NCBI GenBank assembly: GCA_029268085.1
Contig: JAJUHD010000046.1
Location: 1 to 14,681, forward strand
DNA: 14,681 bases
Reading direction: 5' to 3'
From: Bacillota bacterium
Lineage (GTDB): Bacteria > Bacillota > Clostridia > Oscillospirales > Oscillospiraceae
Numbering within the stretch: position 1 is the stretch's first letter; each line of letters starts with the position of its first letter. Positions 1 to 6,573 of the stretch are shown piece by piece. Under the pieces are notes generated by a model. It was not told where the DNA came from and ran no database searches. It worked only from the letters and a program-made list of their open reading frames with translations. A program made the translations under genes and the position numbers.

Positions 1-473
1 AATATATTCCGGCGGTCAATGCCGGTATTCAGGGCGCGATGCAGGCGGGAGTCCTCGCCGGCTACCCTGTGGTCGATGTAAAGGTCACCTTGTACGACGG
101 CTCGTTCCACGAGGTCGACTCCTCTGAAATGGCGTTCAAGATCGCAGGCTCAATGGCATTCAAGGAAGCCTGCCGCAAGGCTGATCCTGTTTTACTGGAA
201 CCGATTATGAAGGTCGCGGTTATTGCTCCCGACGATTATCTGGGCGAAGTTATCGGGGATATCAATTCCCGCCGCGGACAGGTCCTGGGGATGGAAAACA
301 GGAACGGGTCAACACAGGTCGAGGCGAACGTGCCGCTTTCCACAATGTTCGGTTATGCGACCGACCTGCGCTCGAAGACTCAGGGCAGGGCAAACTATTC
401 AATGGAACCCAGCCACTATATTGAGCTTCCAAAGTCGCTTCAGGATGAAATCGTCGGAAAACGCGGCGTTTAA
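1..473 (+). CDS. fusA: Elongation factor G, C-terminal part (5' truncated by window edge)
   Basis: EF-G is the GTPase that drives ribosome translocation and, with RRF, ribosome recycling. Only the last 156 codons are present, in the frame starting at base 3; the gene enters from the left edge. The visible residues open with YIPAVNAGIQGAMQAG, the end of domain IV, followed by the segment VKVTLYDGSFHEVDSSEMAF. Domain V starts near PVLLEPIMKV and contains the typical GEVIGDINSRRGQVLGME and the tail segment FGYATDLRSKTQGRANYSM. The stop is TAA at 471-473. There is no hairpin terminator between it and tuf 129 bp downstream, so read-through from the str-operon transcript into tuf is likely. Nothing seen is unusual. 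The GTPase domain cannot be judged because it lies outside the window. Confidence 0.97.
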   Translation, partial: YIPAVNAGIQGAMQAGVLAGYPVVDVKVTLYDGSFHEVDSSEMAFKIAGSMAFKEACRKADPVLLEPIMKVAVIAPDDYLGEVIGDINSRRGQVLGMENRNGSTQVEANVPLSTMFGYATDLRSKTQGRANYSMEPSHYIELPKSLQDEIVGKRGV

Positions 474-553
474 GCCCAAAACAATAAAATTTCTGTTGCA
501 AAGAGCGACGGAATACTGTAATATTGTAACGCAATTTGTTTCAGCGCCACATT

Positions 554-559
554 TATAAT
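554..559 (+). promoter_or_regulatory. Candidate internal promoter -10 box for tuf
   Basis: A perfect TATAAT lies 44 bp upstream of the tuf start codon, in the AT-rich fusA-tuf spacer. No good -35 box sits 17 bp upstream. An alternative pair is TTGCAA at 496-501 with TAATAT at 519-524, spaced by 17 bp. A short inverted repeat (ACATT-TAT-AATGT, 549-561) overlaps the TATAAT. Internal tuf promoters are common in bacteria, but this one is inferred from the sequence alone. Confidence 0.4.
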
Positions 560-602
560 GTAATTTATTTAATGTAAACATATTTTAAGGAGGATGTTCC
601 AA

Positions 603-1805
603 ATGGCTAAGCAAGCATTCGATAGATCCAAGCCCCATGTAAATATCGGCACCATCGGTCACGTCGATCACGGTAAGACCACTCTGACCGCTGCTATCAC
701 AAAGTATCTCGCTTTGCAGGGCAACGCAGAATACACCGACTACGCCAGCATCGACAAGGCTCCTGAAGAGCGCGAACGCGGTATTACCATCAACACCGCT
801 CACGTTGAATACCAGACCGCAGCGCGTCACTACGCACACGTTGACTGCCCGGGTCACGCTGACTATATCAAGAACATGATCACCGGCGCTGCTCAGATGG
901 ACGGCGCGATCCTCGTTATCGCCGCATCCGACGGTCCTATGGCTCAGACCCGCGAGCATATCATCCTTGCCCGCCAGGTCGGCGTGCCCGCAATCGTTGT
1001 TTTCCTGAACAAGTGTGACCAGGTCGATGACCCCGAACTCATCGAGCTCGTTGAGATGGAAGTCCGCGAGCTTCTTACAAAGGAAAAGTTCCCCGGCGAT
1101 GATATCCCCATCATCAAGGGCTCCGCTCTGAACGCTCTTGCAAGCGAATCCAAGGATATGAACGCTCCCGAGTTTGCATGCATCAAGGAACTGATGGACG
1201 CAGTCGACAGCTATATTCCCACTCCCGAGCGTAAGTCTGATCTGCCTTTCCTTATGCCTGTTGAAGACGTCTTCACGATCACCGGACGCGGCACCGTTAC
1301 CACCGGCCGTGTTGAGCGTGGCCGCGTAAAGGTTGGAGACAAGGTTCAGATCGTCGGTTTGAAGGAAACAAAGGAAACCACCGTTACCGGTACTGAAATG
1401 TTCCACAAGACTCTTGAGTACGCAGAAGCGGGCGACAACGTCGGAACCCTTCTCCGTGGTATCACTAAGGGTGAAGTCGAGCGCGGACAGGTTCTCGCGG
1501 CTCCCAACTCAATCAAGCCCCACACCAAGTTCAAGGGTCAGGTTTATGTTCTGACAAAGGAAGAAGGCGGCCGTCACACTCCGTTCTTCAACAACTATCG
1601 TCCTCAGTTCTATTTCCGCACCACTGACGTAACAGGTGTTATTTCTCTCCCCGCAGGCACCGAAATGTGCATGCCCGGCGACAACATCGATATGGATGTT
1701 GAACTTATTATGCCTATCGCTATCGAGGAAGGACTCCGCTTTGCTATCCGTGAAGGCGGCCGTACCGTCGGCTCCGGCGTTGTTATCGCTGTTGAGGACA
1801 AATAA
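603..1805 (+). CDS. tuf: Elongation factor Tu
   Basis: EF-Tu carries aminoacyl-tRNA to the ribosomal A site in a GTP-dependent way. The 400-residue length is normal. G-motifs are intact: GHVDHGKTT (residues 19-27), the switch I segment ending RGITINTAH, DCPGHADY (81-88) and NKCD (136-139). Domains 2 and 3 follow, ending in the standard FAIREGGRTVGSGVV. I chose ATG 603 because AAGGAGG at 587-593 is well spaced from it and the family begins MAK; the ATG at 594 abuts the ribosome binding site. Several domain 1 residues differ from E. coli and B. subtilis: Ala114, Ala130, Gln140 and Glu161 stand where those proteins have Pro, Tyr, Met and Tyr (E. coli 113, 129, 139, 160). The gene lies in the usual str-operon position after fusA. 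Confidence 0.98.
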   Translation: MAKQAFDRSKPHVNIGTIGHVDHGKTTLTAAITKYLALQGNAEYTDYASIDKAPEERERGITINTAHVEYQTAARHYAHVDCPGHADYIKNMITGAAQMDGAILVIAASDGPMAQTREHIILARQVGVPAIVVFLNKCDQVDDPELIELVEMEVRELLTKEKFPGDDIPIIKGSALNALASESKDMNAPEFACIKELMDAVDSYIPTPERKSDLPFLMPVEDVFTITGRGTVTTGRVERGRVKVGDKVQIVGLKETKETTVTGTEMFHKTLEYAEAGDNVGTLLRGITKGEVERGQVLAAPNSIKPHTKFKGQVYVLTKEEGGRHTPFFNNYRPQFYFRTTDVTGVISLPAGTEMCMPGDNIDMDVELIMPIAIEEGLRFAIREGGRTVGSGVVIAVEDK

Positions 1806-1820
1806 TCAGCTATAAACTTC

Positions 1821-1855
1821 AAAAGCTCCCGCAGGCTTTGCATGCGGGAGCTTTT
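1821..1855. terminator. Strong, probably bidirectional intrinsic terminator between tuf and the convergent gene
   Basis: A perfect 13-bp stem (AAAAGCTCCCGCA at 1821-1833 with its exact complement at 1843-1855) closes a 9-nt loop. It begins 15 bp after the tuf stop. On the plus strand the stem runs into TTTTCTTTA. On the minus strand it also ends in four Ts, so it can serve the convergent gene whose stop codon lies at 1858-1860. Confidence 0.93.
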
Positions 1856-1857
1856 CT

Positions 1858-2319
1858 TTACTTTCTGCACAATCCGTGCATGAACCCGTCAATAGCCAGT
1901 GAATGGATATCTCCGCCTATCACCTCATTGTTCAGAACATAGAGGTCGGCAACGACGTTTCCCGAATAACCTGTATAATTTGTGACCGTGTATGTATAAA
2001 TTGTTGCCTCCATACCGCGGTATTGGGATAGGTCGTAACCCTGATCGAGCTGCAGCCGGTTATAGTTGTTATAAACATCGGAGAATTCCTTTGGGATTAC
2101 TACTATTTTTTCGGAAACCGGCATTGGGTCGACCTCCCAGCCCAGACTCTCGAGAAACTTTACCCTGTCCTCGTTCGTCTTAACCACTGGGGAATCGGAT
2201 CTGCCGACGCTGCCGCTTCCAGCCCCGATTGCAAGAATGAGTGCACAGAGCAGGACCGCAGCTGCAATTACTATAAGCAAAGCGATTTTTCTATTCCATT
2301 TGAGCGTAAATACAAACAT
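1858..2319 (-). CDS. Small membrane-anchored protein with DUF4830-like domain
   Basis: This is a 153-residue protein of unknown function. Residues 1-10 are short and basic, residues 11-34 form one hydrophobic helix (IALLIVIAAAVLLCALILA), and the rest is probably outside the membrane. The soluble part, from about residue 48 (TNEDRVKFLESLGWEVDP) through IPKEFSDVYNNYN, YTVTNYTG, NNEVIGGDIHS and the tail IDGFMHG, matches my recollection of the DUF4830 family of Clostridia; I could not search Pfam. I chose ATG 2319 over an in-frame ATG at 2370 because AGGGGG lies about 10 bases upstream and the hydrophobic helix then sits near the N-terminus. It is the only minus-strand gene here, convergent with tuf and divergent from rsuA, so it has its own promoter, probably within 2320-2400. 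It has no lipobox and no catalytic motif that I recognise. Confidence 0.85.
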   Translation of the reverse strand: MFVFTLKWNRKIALLIVIAAAVLLCALILAIGAGSGSVGRSDSPVVKTNEDRVKFLESLGWEVDPMPVSEKIVVIPKEFSDVYNNYNRLQLDQGYDLSQYRGMEATIYTYTVTNYTGYSGNVVADLYVLNNEVIGGDIHSLAIDGFMHGLCRK

Positions 2320-2385
2320 AACTTTGACCCCCTGAGCAGATAAAGATTCAGCCCAATAGAAGGTATTCATTTTCTGCCTCGGATA

Positions 2386-2394
2386 TGCTATAAT
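2386..2394 (+). promoter_or_regulatory. Extended -10 promoter for rsuA
   Basis: TGCTATAAT is a perfect extended -10 element, located 66 bp before the rsuA start codon. The -35 region 17 bp upstream (TTCATT, 2366-2371) is weak, which is usual for extended -10 promoters. The predicted transcript starts near 2401. The same 140-bp gap must also contain the divergent promoter of the minus-strand gene. Confidence 0.65.
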
Positions 2395-2459
2395 AATGAT
2401 TAGTTTAGACTGTTTTTCTTGTCCGATAACATCAGCAGCCTTACAGCGTCGGAGGACAA

Positions 2460-3185
2460 ATGAGCATTAATCGTCTTGATAAAATTATTTGCGACGCGGG
2501 TCTCGCGACAAGGAGCGAGGCACGGAAGCTTATTGCCGGAGGCCGTGTCCGTGTGGATGGGATAACCGTTCTGAACCCCGCCTTTAAGGCCGATACGGAA
2601 ATATCGGACATAAGCGTTGACGGGCAGACGGTAACGGGAGGATTCCGTTATCTTATGATGTACAAACCGGAGGGCGTTTTGTCGGCGACGGAAGATAAAA
2701 ATCAAAAGACGGTTTTGGACCTTCTTCCGCAGGAGTTAAAAAAACTTGGGCTGTTTCCTGTCGGCAGGCTGGACAAAGACACGACAGGACTGCTTATCCT
2801 GACAAACGACGGCAATTTTTGCCATGCCGTCACCTCGCCGAAACGCCATATCAAGAAGTTATACGAATTTATAGTCGAACACCCGCTTGATTACGACGAT
2901 ATTAAAGCGTTTGACAGAGGTATAATATTGCAGGATGGGACGGAATGTCTGCCTGCAATCCTTGAAATCGATGAAGACGACCCTAACCACGGCTTCGTGA
3001 CCGTCTTCGAGGGAAAATACCATCAGGTGAAAAGAATGCTTGCCTCGCGCGGAAAGCCGGTCAGGACACTAAAGCGCATCTCCGTCGGAGATCTTTCGCT
3101 GGACGCGATGCTTAGGCCCGGTGAGTTTAAAGAACTGACGAAAAACGACTTAAATCTGGTTGTTAACAAAAATGTTACAGAATAG
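2460..3185 (+). CDS. rsuA: 16S rRNA pseudouridine synthase, RsuA type
   Basis: RsuA-family enzymes isomerise a uridine of small-subunit rRNA (U516 in E. coli) to pseudouridine. The 241-residue protein has an N-terminal S4 RNA-binding domain (residues 3-45, RLDKIICDAGLATRSEARKL) and a pseudouridine synthase core. The catalytic Asp is Asp105 in GRLDKDTTGLL. RsuA rather than RluB is favoured by TSPKRHIKKLYEF, EGKYHQVKRMLASRG and the ending LDAMLRPGEFKELT, which resemble E. coli RsuA closely. GGAGG at 2451-2455 supports ATG 2460. The gene appears to be a single transcription unit: it has its own extended -10 promoter, and a 145-bp gap follows. The exact target nucleotide is inferred from the family. 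Confidence 0.9.
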   Translation: MSINRLDKIICDAGLATRSEARKLIAGGRVRVDGITVLNPAFKADTEISDISVDGQTVTGGFRYLMMYKPEGVLSATEDKNQKTVLDLLPQELKKLGLFPVGRLDKDTTGLLILTNDGNFCHAVTSPKRHIKKLYEFIVEHPLDYDDIKAFDRGIILQDGTECLPAILEIDEDDPNHGFVTVFEGKYHQVKRMLASRGKPVRTLKRISVGDLSLDAMLRPGEFKELTKNDLNLVVNKNVTE

Positions 3186-3264
3186 ATACAATTTGTGATA
3201 AGAATTTACAACCGCAGACGGTAAGCTTTGTGGATTAAGCGGATATACAATGCGCCTGCTTCTG

Positions 3265-3273
3265 TGGTATTAT
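3265..3273 (+). promoter_or_regulatory. Candidate extended -10 promoter for the sugar ABC ATPase gene
   Basis: TGGTATTAT matches an extended -10 element and lies about 58 bp upstream of the start codon at 3331. No convincing -35 hexamer lies 16-18 bp upstream. The rest of the 3186-3330 gap holds only a weak hairpin (near 3209-3223) and a stem-loop at 3288-3315. Confidence 0.4.
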
Positions 3274-3287
3274 ATTCAAGATGTGTT

Positions 3288-3315
3288 CCTGCTGCGGTGA
3301 GGTACACCTTGCAGG
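3288..3315 (+). promoter_or_regulatory. Stem-loop just upstream of the ABC ATPase ribosome binding site
   Basis: CCTGC (3288-3292) pairs with GCAGG (3311-3315), and an inner GGTG (3296-3299) pairs with CACC (3305-3308) around a 5-nt loop. There is no T-tract after it, so it is not a typical terminator. It ends 4 bases before the ribosome binding site GGAGG at 3320-3324 and would lie in the 5' untranslated region if the promoter call is right. A role in translation or mRNA stability is only inferred. Confidence 0.35.
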
Positions 3316-3330
3316 GTTTGGAGGGCAATC

Positions 3331-4455
3331 ATGTCTAGTGTAACTTTGAAGGGTATAGGGAAAACCTATCCGGGCAATGTTGTTGCTGTTAGAGATTTCA
3401 ACATGGATATCGAAGACAAAGAGTTTGTGATCCTTGTCGGACCTTCGGGCTGCGGAAAATCCACGACACTTCGTATGATCGCAGGTCTTGAGGAGATTAC
3501 CGAGGGCGAACTCTATATTGACGGCAGGCTTGTCAACGAGGTAGCTCCTAAGGACAGAGACATCGCCATGGTGTTTCAGAACTATGCGCTCTATCCGCAT
3601 ATGACAGTTTTTGAAAATATGGCTTTCGGGCTTAAAATACGCAAGACGCCACGCGCCGAGATCAACGAAAGAGTGCTTGAGGCTGCAAAAATGCTGGAAA
3701 TTGAAGGCCTTCTTAAAAGGAAGCCCGCGGCGCTCTCCGGCGGGCAGCGCCAGCGCGTCGCCCTAGGAAGGGCAATAGTCCGCAAGCCCAAGGTGTTTTT
3801 GCTGGACGAGCCTCTCTCGAACCTCGACGCAAAGCTCCGTACCTCGATGCGTGCGGTGCTTGCAAAGCTGCATATGCAGCTTGGGACAACATTCATATAC
3901 GTTACGCACGATCAGACGGAAGCTATGACGATGGGTACACGCATAGTCGTCATGAAGGACGGGGACGTTCAGCAGATCGCCCCCCCGCAGGAACTTTTCG
4001 ATAAACCATGCAATCTGTTTGTCGCAACTTTTATGGGTACTCCGCAGATGAACATCGCCGAAGCGACTGTTATAGATGACGGGAAGCTTACATATTTGGA
4101 GTTTGGCAGCGGTGAGAAGAAGACACGAGTAGCGTTGCCCGAATGGAAGGGCAGAAAGCGCGAAGTTCTCGAATACGCTGGAAAGAACGTCCTGTTCGGC
4201 ATTCGTCCAAACGATATCAGCGCTGATCCCGATTTCATCGCGCAGCATCCCGGACGGGTCGTGGAGGCCGATATCGAGTTCGTTGAGCTTCTTGGAGCCG
4301 AGTCAAACGTGTTTGTTAAAGTTTCTGAGGTCGAATTTGCATGTGTTATTGATTCTAAAATCCGTATGAGCTCCGGTGAAAAGGTAAAGCTGGCTTTTGA
4401 TACCGAAGCGATCCACATTTTCGATAAGGAAACGGAGCGAACGGTTACAAACTGA
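3331..4455 (+). CDS. ABC transporter ATP-binding protein, MalK/MsmX/UgpC family (CUT1 sugar importers)
   Basis: This is the cytoplasmic ATPase subunit that powers import of oligosaccharides, polyols or glycerol-3-phosphate. The 374-residue length is typical. ATPase motifs are complete: Walker A GPSGCGKST (37-45), Q-loop Gln83 in FQNYALYPHMTVFENMAFGL, signature LSGGQ (135-139), Walker B VFLLDE (155-160) with D-loop SNLDAKLR, and switch His193 in VTHDQTEAM. Residues from about 235 to the end form the TOBE/OB-fold regulatory domain of the MalK class, including FGIRPNDIS. GGAGG at 3320-3324 supports ATG 3331. No permease or solute-binding gene lies within the window, so it probably serves permeases encoded elsewhere, as MsmX does in Bacillus and MsmK in streptococci. 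The substrate cannot be read from the sequence, so I give no symbol. Confidence 0.93.
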   Translation: MSSVTLKGIGKTYPGNVVAVRDFNMDIEDKEFVILVGPSGCGKSTTLRMIAGLEEITEGELYIDGRLVNEVAPKDRDIAMVFQNYALYPHMTVFENMAFGLKIRKTPRAEINERVLEAAKMLEIEGLLKRKPAALSGGQRQRVALGRAIVRKPKVFLLDEPLSNLDAKLRTSMRAVLAKLHMQLGTTFIYVTHDQTEAMTMGTRIVVMKDGDVQQIAPPQELFDKPCNLFVATFMGTPQMNIAEATVIDDGKLTYLEFGSGEKKTRVALPEWKGRKREVLEYAGKNVLFGIRPNDISADPDFIAQHPGRVVEADIEFVELLGAESNVFVKVSEVEFACVIDSKIRMSSGEKVKLAFDTEAIHIFDKETERTVTN

Positions 4456-4467
4456 TATGTTGCATAA

Positions 4468-4481
4468 ATAATATGTATTAT
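4468..4481. repeat. AT-rich perfect inverted repeat after the ABC ATPase gene
   Basis: ATAATA-TG-TATTAT is a perfect palindrome with 6-bp arms and a 2-bp spacer. It lies 12 bp after the ABC ATPase stop codon. The spacer is too short for an RNA hairpin terminator, so a protein-binding site is more plausible. In such AT-rich DNA it may also be chance. Confidence 0.3.
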
Positions 4482-4598
4482 CTGTGTACTTGATGCTTAA
4501 ATTTTTAGCAACGCGTTTTTTTGGAAAAATTACTTTTTGTTATATCGTTATTATGAAAAATTAACTATTTTTCGTGGTTGCAAATGATAAAAACAGAG

Positions 4599-4617
4599 AA
4601 TAACATAGCGTGTTATT
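4599..4617. repeat. Inverted repeat upstream of the PucR-type regulator promoter (possible operator)
   Basis: AATAACA-TAGCG-TGTTATT is a perfect 7-bp inverted repeat with a 5-bp spacer, centred about 40 bp upstream of the -35 box of the regulator gene. Its arms resemble those of the palindrome at 4468-4481. The position suits an activator or autoregulatory site. The 266-bp gap 4456-4721 otherwise holds a 9-bp direct repeat (GTTATTATG at 4547-4555 and 4671-4679), no ORF and no clear terminator for the upstream gene. Confidence 0.4.
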
Positions 4618-4649
4618 AAAAGATTTTACAAAATATCCTCAAAAATATA

Positions 4650-4678
4650 TTGAAAAAAGCAATAAAATAAGTTATTAT
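4650..4678 (+). promoter_or_regulatory. Sigma-A type promoter for the PucR-type regulator and probably ftsEX
   Basis: TTGAAA at 4650-4655 and TATTAT at 4673-4678 are separated by exactly 17 bp. The predicted start of transcription is near 4685, giving a short leader before the ribosome binding site AGGAGG at 4709-4714. No promoter of comparable quality was seen between the regulator and ftsE. Confidence 0.75.
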
Positions 4679-4721
4679 GTGAAACGGTTAGTTTTCATTG
4701 CTTTTATTAGGAGGAGCAACC

Positions 4722-5816
4722 ATGTCAAGTAGGATTTTTCAGAGCGTTATTGTTCAGATGAAAGAGGCGACAGACAGGTGCCTCGGCGTCATCGATTCCG
4801 AAGGCTTTGTCGTAGCTTGCAGCGAGCTTTCCCTGATCGGCACAAAACTCGAGAATTTACAGGGTATTTCGGGCAGCGAGCTTTCCGATCAGTTCTTTAC
4901 CTCGGGGACAAGGACTTATAGAATATTGGGAAGCCCTAACTCCCGCTTCGACTATGCCGTTTTCGTGGAAGGAAGAGATTCCCTTGCGAGAAGTATCTGC
5001 ATTATGGCAGCGGTTGCCTTTAATGAGGCAAAGGTTAATTATGATGAGAAGTACAATAAGGTCACCTTTGTAAAGAACATTATTTCCGACAATATCCTTC
5101 CGGGCGACGTTTATGTCCGCGCGAAGGAACTGAACTTTGTCACCGACGTACCCCGCGCCGTACTGCTTGTCCGTCAGCTCGAAAAGTCCGACATAGCCAC
5201 TTTGGAACTGGTTCAGGGCATGTTCCCCGATAAGCAGAAGGACTTTGTCCTCAGCATGAGCGAAACCGACATAGTTGTTATAAAGGAGATTGAGCAGGGC
5301 ACCGAAACCAGAGAGCTCTATCAGCTCGCCGACAAGATCGGCAGCACTATTAATGCCGAGCTGCTCGTCAAGACGGTCATCGGCATCGGCTCTGTTGCAA
5401 GGCATCTTCGTGAGCTCGCGGACCGTTATAAGGAAGCTCAGGTGGCGATCGAAGTCGGCAAGGTATTTGAAACCGACAAGAGCGTTATACATTACGAAAG
5501 TCTCGGCATAGGCCGAATCATATATCAGCTCCCCACAACTTTGTGCGAAATGTTCTTAAGCGAGGTCTTTAAGAAAAACCCGATTGAATCCCTCGATCAG
5601 GAAACTCTGTACACAATAAATAAGTTCTTTGAAAACAACCTTAACGTATCTGAAACTTCCAGAAAGCTCTTTGTACACAGAAATACTCTCGTCTACCGTC
5701 TTGAAAAGATCAAGAAGCTGACGGGCCTCGATCTGCGCGAATTCGACCATGCGATCGTTTTCAAGGTTGCCCTGATGGTCAAGAAATATCTGAATTCGCA
5801 GAATATCAAAGTTTAG
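4722..5816 (+). CDS. PucR/CdaR-type helix-turn-helix transcriptional regulator
   Basis: The C-terminal region (about residues 290-358) is the PucR-type HTH_30 domain: LDQETLYTINKFFENNLN followed by NVSETSRKLFVHRNTLVYRL, where the recognition helix lies near 318-330. The N-terminal 105 residues resemble the sugar-diacid recognition domain of CdaR (VIDSEGFVVACSE near 24-36), and residues 115-285 form the middle domain typical of this family. Such proteins usually activate transcription in response to a small molecule. I chose ATG 4722 (364 residues) rather than the in-frame TTG at 4698, because AGGAGG at 4709-4714 is correctly spaced from it. The gene stops 61 bp before ftsE on the same strand, so co-transcription is likely. 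The ligand is unknown; no sugar-diacid or purine genes are nearby. Confidence 0.85.
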   Translation: MSSRIFQSVIVQMKEATDRCLGVIDSEGFVVACSELSLIGTKLENLQGISGSELSDQFFTSGTRTYRILGSPNSRFDYAVFVEGRDSLARSICIMAAVAFNEAKVNYDEKYNKVTFVKNIISDNILPGDVYVRAKELNFVTDVPRAVLLVRQLEKSDIATLELVQGMFPDKQKDFVLSMSETDIVVIKEIEQGTETRELYQLADKIGSTINAELLVKTVIGIGSVARHLRELADRYKEAQVAIEVGKVFETDKSVIHYESLGIGRIIYQLPTTLCEMFLSEVFKKNPIESLDQETLYTINKFFENNLNVSETSRKLFVHRNTLVYRLEKIKKLTGLDLREFDHAIVFKVALMVKKYLNSQNIKV

Positions 5817-5825
5817 CGCTTACTT

Positions 5826-5857
5826 TTGGTTCACCATGAGTGAAACTCACGGACCAA
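5826..5857 (+). promoter_or_regulatory. Stem-loop between the regulator and ftsE
   Basis: TTGGT (5826-5830) pairs with ACCAA (5853-5857), and TGAGT (5837-5841) pairs with ACTCA (5845-5849) around a GAA loop. No T-tract follows. It ends 5 bases before the ftsE ribosome binding site GGAGG (5863-5867). It could affect ftsE translation or be an mRNA processing site; neither is shown by the sequence. Confidence 0.35.
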
Positions 5858-5877
5858 TAATCGGAGGAAATCAAAAA

Positions 5878-6573
5878 ATGGTCTTATTGAATAATGTTTC
5901 TATGGTCTATGAGAACAGCGGCACGGTTGCCGCCAATGGAATTGACCTTGAAATTAATGAAGGAGAGTTTGTCTTTTTGGTTGGACCTTCCGGCTCAGGT
6001 AAAACGACAATTATTAAGCTCCTCACCGGAGAAATACAGGCTACGGACGGGGAAATTTATGTAAACAATTTCAACCTCCGTACCATAAAGCCACGGAAGC
6101 TGCCGATGCTTCGCCGCACTCTAGGAGTCATATTCCAGGATTTCAGGCTTATAGAGAATAAGACTGTCTATGAAAACGTCGCCTTTGCCATGCGCGTCGT
6201 AGGCGCGAGCAACAAGGAAATCGCAAAGCGCGTACCCTATGTCCTTGAGCTTGTTGGGCTTGAGGGCAGGGAAAAACGCCTTCCGCAGGAACTTTCCGGC
6301 GGCGAGCAGCAGCGTGTCGCCATTGCCCGGGCACTTGTGAACAGCCCGAGCCTCATCATCGCGGACGAACCAACGGGAAACCTTGACCCCGCAAAAAGTC
6401 TCGAGCTGATGCTCCTTCTTGAAAAAATAAACGAGCTGGGAACCACGGTCCTTGTCGTGACACATGAGAAAGAACTGGTCAACTCTTTTTCTAAGCGTGT
6501 CGTTGCATTAGACCATGGCTCGATAATCAGCGACGGAATGGATGGGTATTACAGTTATGGGATTCATGAATAA
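5878..6573 (+). CDS. ftsE: Cell division ATP-binding protein FtsE
   Basis: FtsE is the cytoplasmic ATPase of the FtsEX complex, which transmits ATP hydrolysis across the membrane to activate cell-wall hydrolases at division or elongation sites. The 231-residue protein has Walker A GPSGSGKTT (36-44), Q-loop Gln87 in IFQDFRLIENKTVYENVAF, a motif specific to FtsE, signature LSGGE (139-143), Walker B LIIADEPTGNLDP (159-171) and switch His196. I chose ATG 5878 because GGAGG at 5863-5867 precedes it and FtsE usually starts a few residues before LNNVS. An in-frame ATG at 5836 would add 14 residues without a ribosome binding site. The 3' end overlaps ftsX, which indicates translational coupling. Confidence 0.95.
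   Translation: MVLLNNVSMVYENSGTVAANGIDLEINEGEFVFLVGPSGSGKTTIIKLLTGEIQATDGEIYVNNFNLRTIKPRKLPMLRRTLGVIFQDFRLIENKTVYENVAFAMRVVGASNKEIAKRVPYVLELVGLEGREKRLPQELSGGEQQRVAIARALVNSPSLIIADEPTGNLDPAKSLELMLLLEKINELGTTVLVVTHEKELVNSFSKRVVALDHGSIISDGMDGYYSYGIHE

Noticed and set aside
585..1406. 273-codon open frame on the minus strand opposite tuf
   Set aside because: It lies wholly opposite the highly biased tuf gene, which keeps the antisense frame open. It has no ribosome binding site or promoter of note, and the translated residues show no recognisable domain.
4501..4525. CcpA cre-like site near GCAACGCG upstream of the PucR-type regulator
   Set aside because: The bases do not fit the cre consensus when aligned, and the partial match is too short to support a call.
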